From Oscillospiraceae bacterium (lineage in GTDB: Bacteria > Bacillota > Clostridia > UMGS1810), in assembly GCA_015068705.1 (NCBI GenBank), contig SVJZ01000008.1, positions 1 to 64,000 on the forward strand: a stretch of 64,000 nt of DNA, read 5' to 3'. The translations under genes were made by a program, and so were the position numbers. Each line of letters opens with the position of its first letter. The first letter of the stretch is position 1. The notes beneath the pieces were generated by a model that was given only the letters and a program-made list of their open reading frames with translations, ran no database searches and was not told where the DNA came from. Below, one piece after another: positions 36,198 through 43,074 of this stretch.

Positions 36198-37340
36198 ATG
36201 ATACTACTTACCAATGCACGCATCTATGCGGGAACTCAACTGGAATTGATGGAACATGGCTACATACTTATTGACGGCAGTGTAATCAAAGCGGTGGGCG
36301 ATATGGCGGATGCGCCGAAAAATATCTCCGATACCCGTGACCTTGGCGGGGCAACTGTTACCCCCGGCTTTATTGATGCACACTGTCACCTGGGCATGTG
36401 GGAGGATTCCCTCGGCTTTGAGGGGGACGACGGCAACGAATCCACCGACCCCATCACCCCCCACCTGCGCGCCATTGATGCGGTAAATCCGCTCGACCGC
36501 TATTTTGCAGAGGCACTTTCTGCAGGGGTAACCACCGTAGTTACCGGTCCGGGCAGTGCCAACCCCATCGGCGGCACCTTTGTAGCAATGAAAACCCATG
36601 GCAGCTGCGTGGATGATATGATTGTAAAATCACCCTGCGCTATGAAGATGGCGCTGGGCGAAAACCCAAAATATGTGCACGGCAAAAAGGGGAAAGCGCC
36701 ACTGACCCGTATGGCAACGGCGGCGCTCATACGCCGTACCCTAACCGAGGCGCGTACCTATGCCCAAAAGAAAGGGGGAGATAATCCCCCCGATACCGAC
36801 CTTCGCATGGAGGCGTTGCTCCCGGTACTGGATGGCTCCCTCCCGGTAAAATTCCATGCCCACCGTGCGGACGATATCTGCACTGCACTGCGGATTGCCG
36901 AGGAATTTTCCTTAAACGCATCCCTCGAACACGTTACCGACGGGGCACTCATGCCCGAACGGTTAAAAGAGGCAGGGGTGCCCCTGTGTGTGGGACCGTA
37001 TCTGACCGACCGGTCCAAGCCTGAGCTGAAAAACCTGACCCCTGCCACGGCGGCAGGACTGCTTGCGGCAGGGTTGCCGGTATCGGTGATTACCGACCAC
37101 CCGGTTACCCCGTGTGAATATCTGCCCTTGTGCGCGCACCTTTTGCGGCGTTACGGGGTGAGTCAGGCCCTTGCCCTGCGCAGTGTAACGGTAAACCCTG
37201 CTCTTGCCTGCGGCATTGCCGACAGGGTGGGTGCCATTGCTCCCGGATTGGATGCCGACCTGGTAATTTTTGATGGCGATCCGCTCGACCCGTTGGTTTC
37301 CCCCAAACAGATTTTTGTCAATGGTGAATCAATTGCATAA
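36198..37340 (+). CDS. Amidohydrolase family protein (imidazolonepropionase-like)
   Basis: A 380-residue metal-dependent hydrolase. The metal site is seen in GFIDAHCHLGMWED, then KFHAHRADDI, ASLEHVTDG and the catalytic aspartate in ITDHPVTP. A small beta-sandwich made by both ends (LTNARIYAG and LVIFDGDPLDP) is typical. The group contains cyclic-amide hydrolases such as imidazolonepropionase, but other his genes are absent, so I leave the substrate open. GGAAGGG precedes the ATG. It stands alone between two repeat-rich or leader regions. Confidence 0.9.
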   Translation: MILLTNARIYAGTQLELMEHGYILIDGSVIKAVGDMADAPKNISDTRDLGGATVTPGFIDAHCHLGMWEDSLGFEGDDGNESTDPITPHLRAIDAVNPLDRYFAEALSAGVTTVVTGPGSANPIGGTFVAMKTHGSCVDDMIVKSPCAMKMALGENPKYVHGKKGKAPLTRMATAALIRRTLTEARTYAQKKGGDNPPDTDLRMEALLPVLDGSLPVKFHAHRADDICTALRIAEEFSLNASLEHVTDGALMPERLKEAGVPLCVGPYLTDRSKPELKNLTPATAAGLLAAGLPVSVITDHPVTPCEYLPLCAHLLRRYGVSQALALRSVTVNPALACGIADRVGAIAPGLDADLVIFDGDPLDPLVSPKQIFVNGESIA

Positions 37341-37397
37341 AAATACGAGAGGTTTTTGTGTAAATTGACAAAAAATATACGAAATCGAAAAAAAACA

Positions 37398-37426
37398 TTG
37401 AAATCTTATGTGGGGCAAGCTATAAT
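37398..37426 (+). promoter_or_regulatory. Strong promoter of the cohesin/dockerin cluster
   Basis: TTGAAA, 17 bases, TATAAT. Transcription should start near 37433, about 230 bases before the first start codon. Confidence 0.8.
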
Positions 37427-37432
37427 GTATAT

Positions 37433-37660
37433 GTATATTTGTAGTACTGTCGGCATCTGTGCGGAGTTCCTTCACTGCAAGTATGCCGAATGTCAGGTGT
37501 AAACGGCGTTTGCACCCGTAAATTACATAGGGAAAGGAGTGGTCGGAAAAGGTAAACGGAAATTGCTTTCGGACAACCCGGCACGCAGCTATGTTTACTT
37601 ATTACCACCCGCAGGAGTGTATCCTGTAAAATCAATTTGTTTTCAAAAATTTGGAGGGAG
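37433..37660 (+). ncRNA. Structured 5' leader of unknown class
   Basis: About 228 nt of untranslated RNA. Helices seen by eye are CGGCAT/ATGCCG (37451, 37483), GGTGTAAAC/GTTTGCACC (37496, 37508), a long-range ACATAG/CTATGT (37525, 37589) enclosing GTCGGAAA/TTTCGGAC with one mismatch, and CAGGA/TCCTG (37612). It matches no riboswitch consensus that I know, and there is no terminator before the gene. Confidence 0.5.
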
Positions 37661-39073
37661 ATGGAGAAGATTATGAAAAAGACTATGTGCAAGATCTTAA
37701 CTCTGGCGCTGGCTGCAATGATGATTTGCACCAACGCATTTGCTGCAATCGAGATTGGTGATGTTACCTATGATGCAGCAGGCGACATCGCAACTATTCC
37801 TGTTTCCGGTCTGACCGGCGGCAGTGAGGTTGCAGTTCTGGTTGTTGAAAATGGCGTTGCTCTGGATAACGCAGACCTGGCAGACAGCATTGTTTACATT
37901 GACCAGGTAACTCTGGGTGCTGAGGCTACTACCCTGACCCTTGAGGGCGTAAAAGCAAAGCTGCGTACTCTGGATGAAGCTTATGACAAAGTAGATATCT
38001 ATGTTGGTCAGTCCGGTGCTACCGGCGATGCAGTTTCCAAAACTGCTGTAAAACTGAGCAATCTGGTTGAAGTAGCTTATGGTTGGAGCGCTGCTCCCAC
38101 TCTTGCTGCACAGGCAGGCAAAGCAAGCCAGATTGATGGCGCTGCTATCGCAGCTGCTATCACCAAGACCGAGGATGGCGCTCCGGTTGCATTCACCGCT
38201 GACGCTTCCAAAATTACTCTGACTGTTACTCAGGCTGATTCTGTTGTTGCAGGCAACGAAAACAAGACTGTTGCAGAGATCAATGCCTGGATCGCAAGCC
38301 TGGATGCTGCACAGAACGACCTGTCCGTTGCTGTAAAATATGACGGCAAGCCCGTTGGTGCTGCACTGGCACTGAACATTGCTGCTCCTGCTGCACTGGA
38401 GAGCATCACTGCTGCTGTTACTGCAGGTACTGAGGTTCCTGTAAATGTATTGGCAGATGCTGCTGCACTGAAGAACTTCCTGGCAAGCAAGGTTACTGTT
38501 ACCGGTAACTATGACGACGATAGCACTGCTCCCATCACCGGCTGGACTGTTGCAGCTGTTGCTGATGCAGAGGCAGGCGATACCGTTGAGCTGACCATTT
38601 CGTTTGGTTCCTTCTCGGATACCATCCAGGTTACTGCTGCTGCTGAGGCTACTGCAGTAGGTATCGCAGGTAAGGTTGTAAACAAGGCAAACGCTCCGCT
38701 GATGGGCGCTGCTGTAAGTGTTATCAAACTGGGTTCCACCGAGGGCACCGACGTTTATACCACCGACATCTATGGCGCATTCACTGCTGCTGATGGTACC
38801 TTCCAGGTAGAGGTTCCTGCAGGTGATTACATTGTAGTTGTAAACTACGATGGTTTCAGAGCACTGGCTACTGCTGCAAGACAGATGCAGTACTATGCAA
38901 CCTACACCTCTGCTAAGATTACTGTAGCAGAAGAGATGGTAACTCTGGCAGACAACATCGTGATGAGCAGAACCTACAAAGAGGATATCAACGGTGACGG
39001 TGTTGTAAACGCTACTGACAAGAACGCAGTAATGGGTTCGACTGTTTGGTACAAACCGGCTTACACCGATTAA
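37661..39073 (+). CDS. Secreted Ig-like protein with carboxypeptidase-regulatory-like domain and half-dockerin
   Basis: About 470 residues. The signal peptide includes ILTLALAAMMICTNAFA. The middle is Ala/Val/Thr-rich with Ig-like folds; a CarboxypepD-regulatory-like domain follows (GIAGKVVNKANAPLMGAAV to FQVEVPAGDYIVVVNYDG). The last 30 residues hold a single dockerin-type calcium loop, DINGDGVVNATDKNAV, and the gene stops soon after. The second loop of a normal dockerin is missing, with no frameshift remnant visible after the stop. The start is 37661 (GGAGGG three bases away) or 37673. It is the first gene of the leader-controlled cluster; it probably docks to a cohesin-like domain next door. 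Confidence 0.82.
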   Translation: MEKIMKKTMCKILTLALAAMMICTNAFAAIEIGDVTYDAAGDIATIPVSGLTGGSEVAVLVVENGVALDNADLADSIVYIDQVTLGAEATTLTLEGVKAKLRTLDEAYDKVDIYVGQSGATGDAVSKTAVKLSNLVEVAYGWSAAPTLAAQAGKASQIDGAAIAAAITKTEDGAPVAFTADASKITLTVTQADSVVAGNENKTVAEINAWIASLDAAQNDLSVAVKYDGKPVGAALALNIAAPAALESITAAVTAGTEVPVNVLADAAALKNFLASKVTVTGNYDDDSTAPITGWTVAAVADAEAGDTVELTISFGSFSDTIQVTAAAEATAVGIAGKVVNKANAPLMGAAVSVIKLGSTEGTDVYTTDIYGAFTAADGTFQVEVPAGDYIVVVNYDGFRALATAARQMQYYATYTSAKITVAEEMVTLADNIVMSRTYKEDINGDGVVNATDKNAVMGSTVWYKPAYTD

Positions 39074-39092
39074 TTTTCGCAAAGAATTGCGA

Positions 39093-39121
39093 AGGTCTTC
39101 TGCGCAGCAATGTGCAGAAGA
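39093..39121 (+). other. Intercistronic hairpin
   Basis: GTCTTCTGC pairs with GCAGAAGAC between the first and second cluster genes. There is no T run, so it may stabilise or process mRNA rather than end it. Confidence 0.5.
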
Positions 39122-39172
39122 CTTTCGTGACTTTGAATAAACAATTTAAGAAAGAAACAAGGAGGAAAAAGT

Positions 39173-41149
39173 ATGAAAAGCAAAGTTTTAAGCTTGATGC
39201 TGGCGATGCTCATGATGGTTTCCATGTTCGTCGCTCCCACCGCCTTTGCTGCTGCAACCGATCCCGAAACACTTACCGTTTCGTTTGAAAAAGATGGTTC
39301 GGCACTGGCAATTAGTGAGGTGTATGCAGGTGAAACCGTTGACCTGGTAGTAACCTTGAGTAGTGCAGAGGTTCTGGAGAGCGCAAACCTGAGTTTTGCT
39401 GTTACCGGTATGACCATTGCTGCAGATGCAGCATATGATTTTTCCGGCATGGCTAGCTACAAGGTTGGCGACCTTGATCGTTTCAAGGGCGAAAAACTTC
39501 CTGACGCAAGCACTTCCAATATTTCGTTCAACATTGGCGGAGGCGATGGTGTTACCGATACTTCCGCAGTTGCTGTAACCGGCGGTACTGCTGTACTGGC
39601 AAAAATCCCGGTAACCATGGCTGCTGCAGGTACCACTCCTTCGGTTGTTATTGGTAACTATCAGATCACGACTAACAAAGTGGACCCCGATTTCGGCGAT
39701 CCCCGTTTTGTAGATGGTCCGATTAATTACCCCGCTTTCACCGCACTGGTGGAAAGACCTAAATCCATCACTGGTGTTGAACTGGTAGGTGCTATCGAGA
39801 CCGTACAGGGTGTTGTTCCTGCGCTCGGTAGCGAAGCCTTACGGGCCAAAGTCACCTATGATGAAGGCTCTCCTGAATTTATTAATGTTACCAACGCTGA
39901 AGTAGACAACGATACCAAGGGCGCTTATGTGCAGATCGGGGCTGATGACGTTGATGAGGTTGGTACTGCTACCAAGACTGTAACTGTTGTTGTTCCCGAC
40001 AGCTACAACAAGACCATGACTGCAGAACTGACTGTAACTGTTATCGCTGAAGTGAAACCCACCATCGTGGTTCCCGCTGAGGTAAGCAAAGCGAAGATTG
40101 ATCAGGCAGGTACTGCTGCTATCACCTTCGGTATCGAGGGCGTAAACAGAGCTTACGACAGCTACAAGCTGTATGCAGTTGCTCCTGCAAATGTAACCGC
40201 TAAGATTGGCGATGCAAACCTCGCTGACGGCGTTGCAGTTAATCTGGCAGAAGGTGCTTCCATCAGCTTTGTTGGTACCGCTAAGACCAGCGGCAACATC
40301 GCTTTGACCCTGAAGGGTGTTCTGGGCAGCGACGAAATCGAGCTGGCTACCGCTAACGTTGCAATCAAGGTTGCTAACGAAGAGCTGACCAGTGTTGTAA
40401 AAGACGTGGCTGTTACCTCTGCTGAAATCCTGTATGGTAATGCTGATGCCTTCGAGTATGAGCTGACCTACACTGCAGAGTACAAAGACGATCCGCTGGG
40501 CGAGTCCATCTGGGGTACTCCGGTTGTTCTGACCGAGGGTGTTACCTTCACCAAGGACGGCGAGGCTTTGACCAACGCTGATCTGGTTGGCGGCGTAACC
40601 GAGATTACCGGTGTTACCGCTGAGTTTGTAGTTGCAGAGTATGATCCCACTTCCGATGTAGCAGTTGAGGGCGTTGAGACCATGACTGTTGTTTGGGAAG
40701 ATGTAACCATCGCAGTTGTAAACGAACTGGGCGACAAAGTTGTTGAGACCGCTGCAATCACCGAGGAAGAAATTGACTTCACCGGCGAGACTGTTGCTGT
40801 TGATGGAATTTCCGCAGATGTAGCAATCTATGGCACCGAGCTGGTTATCACTACTGCAGATGCAGATGTGAGAGGTACCATCACCGTTGCAGGTTACACT
40901 CCGGTTCGTGTTGCTATCGACGCTGATGGCCTTGTTACCTTGGACGGCACTTTCGTAGCAGGTGACTCCACCGCTGACGGTGCAATCGACGTGGTTGACT
41001 TCTACAGCATCGCTATGAATCAGGCTGCAGAGTATGAGGGCGAGCTTCTCACCGCATACGACTTCAACCGTGACCGCGCTGTAGATGATGCCGATTTGGC
41101 TACCATGTTTGCTAACAAGGGTGATGTTATTCTCGAAGAGGGAGAATAA
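39173..41149 (+). CDS. Secreted cohesin-like / Ig-like / dockerin protein (putative adaptor scaffoldin)
   Basis: 658 residues. The signal peptide includes MLAMLMMVSMFVAPTAFA. Residues about 33-170 resemble a cohesin-type beta-sandwich (LTVSFEKDGSALAI, ISEVYAGETVDLVVTL to AVLAKIPVTMAA). Several Ig-like repeats follow. The C-terminus is a full dockerin-like pair of calcium loops: DSTADGAIDVVD and, 24 residues later, DFNRDRAVDDAD. Having both partners of the cohesin-dockerin interaction in one chain is the mark of an adaptor scaffoldin. AAGGAGGAAAAAG precedes the ATG. The cohesin call is structural judgement and weaker than the dockerin call. Confidence 0.78.
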   Translation: MKSKVLSLMLAMLMMVSMFVAPTAFAAATDPETLTVSFEKDGSALAISEVYAGETVDLVVTLSSAEVLESANLSFAVTGMTIAADAAYDFSGMASYKVGDLDRFKGEKLPDASTSNISFNIGGGDGVTDTSAVAVTGGTAVLAKIPVTMAAAGTTPSVVIGNYQITTNKVDPDFGDPRFVDGPINYPAFTALVERPKSITGVELVGAIETVQGVVPALGSEALRAKVTYDEGSPEFINVTNAEVDNDTKGAYVQIGADDVDEVGTATKTVTVVVPDSYNKTMTAELTVTVIAEVKPTIVVPAEVSKAKIDQAGTAAITFGIEGVNRAYDSYKLYAVAPANVTAKIGDANLADGVAVNLAEGASISFVGTAKTSGNIALTLKGVLGSDEIELATANVAIKVANEELTSVVKDVAVTSAEILYGNADAFEYELTYTAEYKDDPLGESIWGTPVVLTEGVTFTKDGEALTNADLVGGVTEITGVTAEFVVAEYDPTSDVAVEGVETMTVVWEDVTIAVVNELGDKVVETAAITEEEIDFTGETVAVDGISADVAIYGTELVITTADADVRGTITVAGYTPVRVAIDADGLVTLDGTFVAGDSTADGAIDVVDFYSIAMNQAAEYEGELLTAYDFNRDRAVDDADLATMFANKGDVILEEGE

Positions 41150-41214
41150 TTTACTTGTTGCAACAGAGGAAAATTTGAACAACTAATTTATAGGAAAGGA
41201 AAGGCAAAAATAAT

Positions 41215-42681
41215 ATGAAAAAGATTTTAGCTCTTGTGCTTGCCGTTTCCATGATGCTGACCATGTGCCTGTCGATGACCGCTTTCGCAGAGGTTGCCGA
41301 TGTAGAGGTTGCAGTCGCATATGAATTGGACGGCGAGGCAATTACCGAGTTGACCGGTTCCAAGAATGTTGATGTAGTTATCAGCGTTCCCGCAAGCACC
41401 GCAACTGTATACGGTTTCTCCATTGATGCTACTATCGCAAGCACCGAGGCAGGTTTCAGCGGCGCTCCCGCTCTGCTTGTTTCCGAGACTGCTGATGCAC
41501 AGTGGGAATATGAAGAGAATGAGGATGGTTCCATCCGCGTACATGCAATGGTTTACGATGCAGCAGGCATGACCTCTACTTCTGAGGAAGGCGCTGAGCT
41601 GGCTCGTATCACTGTAAAACCCGAGAACAAAAATTCTGTTGTTACCGTAGCTGCTACCAATCGTAGCCAGGGCAACACTGTTCTGTGGGCTGCAGACTCC
41701 ACCACCGATCAGGTTGGTGATCTCACCATTGCAGCTGACGCAGGTCTGACTGTGATCAAGAGAAAGACCTCCGGCAGCACCAATTACGGCGGTCAGGGTT
41801 CTGTAAGCGGCGGTGTTTCCATGGGTGGCACTGTAGTTGATCCTGTAGATCCCGTTGATCCGGTTGACCCTGTTGATCCCGTTGATCCCGTTGATCCCGT
41901 TGATCCGGTAGATCCTTCCGATGACTCCGCTTATGCTGACATGGCAGAAGATCACTGGGCATACAATTTCGTAGACGCTCTGTACACTGCAGGCCTGATC
42001 AAAGGTGACGCTACCGAGGGCAAACCCGCAGTTCGCCCCGACGCTGACATCACCCGTCAGGAAGCTGCAATCGTTATCGTAAATGCACTGGGTCTGCCCG
42101 TTGATGAAACCATCACCGGTCTGACCACCTTCACCGATGGCGCTGATATCGCTGCTTGGGCTGCTCCTTATGTTGCAGCTGCTACTGATGCAGGCGTACT
42201 GGTTGGTCATGCAGATGGTTCCTTTGGTCCCACCGATAACATGACTCGTGAAGAGGCTGCTACCATGCTGATGAGAGCATACGCTTGGGGCGAGAGCGAG
42301 ACCGCTCTGACCTTCGCTGATGCTGATCAGATCACCTGGTCCGCAGGTTTCGTTGCTATGGCAGTTGAGAAAGGTATCATCGTTGGTAACCCCGACAACA
42401 CCTTCGCTCCTGTTGACAACGTAACCAGAGCAGAGATGTTCACCATGATTGCTAAATGCCTGGCAAAAGTTGCTGAGGAAAATGCAATCGAGGAAGAGGT
42501 TGTAGTAGAAGAGGTAGTTGAGGAAGAAGCTACTGAAGAGGTTGCTGAAGAAGTAGTGGAAGAGGAAGCTACCGAAGAGGCTACTGAGGAAGTAGTGGAA
42601 GAAGAAGTTACCGAAGAGGCTGCTGAGGAAGTAGCTGAAGAAGTAGTTGAGGAAGAAGCTACCGAAGAAGTTGCTGAGTAA
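41215..42681 (+). CDS. Cell-wall anchor with cohesin-like domain, three SLH domains and Glu-rich tail
   Basis: 488 residues. Signal peptide (residues 1-24), a cohesin-like sandwich at about 30-180 (VEVAVAYELDGEAI to VTVAATNRSQGNTVLW), a linker of nine V-D-P repeats (about 207-236), then three SLH domains (YADMAEDHWAYNFVDALYTAG; FTDGADIAAWAAPYVAAATDAG; FADADQITWSAGFVAMAVEKG) and a roughly 70-residue tail of E-V-V-E-E-E-A-T-like repeats. The SLH trio should fix it to wall polymer, exposing the cohesin-like domain. An acidic tail after SLH domains is unusual. AAAGGAAAGG precedes the ATG and a strong terminator follows. Last gene of the cluster. Confidence 0.85.
   Translation: MKKILALVLAVSMMLTMCLSMTAFAEVADVEVAVAYELDGEAITELTGSKNVDVVISVPASTATVYGFSIDATIASTEAGFSGAPALLVSETADAQWEYEENEDGSIRVHAMVYDAAGMTSTSEEGAELARITVKPENKNSVVTVAATNRSQGNTVLWAADSTTDQVGDLTIAADAGLTVIKRKTSGSTNYGGQGSVSGGVSMGGTVVDPVDPVDPVDPVDPVDPVDPVDPVDPSDDSAYADMAEDHWAYNFVDALYTAGLIKGDATEGKPAVRPDADITRQEAAIVIVNALGLPVDETITGLTTFTDGADIAAWAAPYVAAATDAGVLVGHADGSFGPTDNMTREEAATMLMRAYAWGESETALTFADADQITWSAGFVAMAVEKGIIVGNPDNTFAPVDNVTRAEMFTMIAKCLAKVAEENAIEEEVVVEEVVEEEATEEVAEEVVEEEATEEATEEVVEEEVTEEAAEEVAEEVVEEEATEEVAE
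41836..41916 (+). repeat. Nine tandem copies of GTTGATCCC (V-D-P linker)
   Basis: 9-bp units, several of them identical, encode the linker between the cohesin-like and SLH regions. In-frame slippage would change linker length without breaking the gene. Confidence 0.9.
42484..42678 (+). repeat. Glu-rich C-terminal repeat tract
   Basis: Imperfect GAAGTAGTTGAGGAAGAAGC and ACCGAAGAGG-type units encode the acidic tail. Low complexity, in frame to the stop. Confidence 0.85.
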
Positions 42682-42695
42682 TTAGAAAAACAATC

Positions 42696-42727
42696 AAAAA
42701 GCGCGGTGTTATGCCGCGCTTTTTTTG
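42696..42727 (+). terminator. Terminator of the cohesin/dockerin cluster
   Basis: AAAAAGCGCGG pairs with CCGCGCTTTTT and is followed by a T run. Confidence 0.92.
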
Positions 42728-42795
42728 TCTTTCGAAAGAGTTAATGATTTTCTCTTGTGTAAATGATAATGAAATGCTATTGTGACAAATTTTCC

Positions 42796-42850
42796 CGTAG
42801 GGGCATTCACAAATGCTTCGTTTTACGGGTTGTCGAGGACACCAGCCCAC
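42796..42850. repeat. Dispersed intergenic repeat
   Basis: GTAGGGGCATTCACAAATGC then GGGTTGTCGAGGACACCAGCCC. The latter is the reverse-complement relation of GGGGCTGGCGTCCTCGACAG at 36.1 kb. Confidence 0.65.
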
Positions 42851-42909
42851 GCACTCCCGAATGAATCAGTGGTTACTTGTGGGCCTTGCGTAGCAAAGCT
42901 CGGATGGGG

Positions 42910-42947
42910 TGGATGTAGGGAATGACCTGCGTGTCATTCCGAAAAAG
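42910..42947. repeat. Dispersed intergenic repeat (GTAGGGAATGACC family)
   Basis: GATGTAGGGAATGACCTGCG and TGTCATTCCG, a copy of the element at 34868-34930. Confidence 0.65.
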
Positions 42948-43010
42948 TAAAATTCTCCTCATTTACCGAAAATTTTTCTGTTACAAAATGGTTTCACTTT
43001 CCAATTATTA

Positions 43011-43039
43011 TTGACGAAAGGCTTGTAACATGGTACAAT
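43011..43039 (+). promoter_or_regulatory. Promoter of the 943-residue SLH protein gene
   Basis: TTGACG, 17 bases, TACAAT, then a short leader to AGGAGG. It gives the gene a transcript separate from the upstream cluster. Confidence 0.78.
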
Positions 43040-43074
43040 AAAACCATATCACCATACATAGGAGGTTAGATACA

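Noticed and set aside
37433..37660. c-di-GMP riboswitch in the surface-cluster leader
   Set aside because: A GGTAAAC-GAAA-GGAC similarity was noted, but the GEMM P1/P2 pairing and the conserved ACGCAAAGC segment are absent.
37697..42210. Antisense open frames of 461, 447 and 327 codons in the cohesin/dockerin cluster
   Set aside because: Same codon-bias shadow. The sense frames have signal peptides, domains and ribosome sites.
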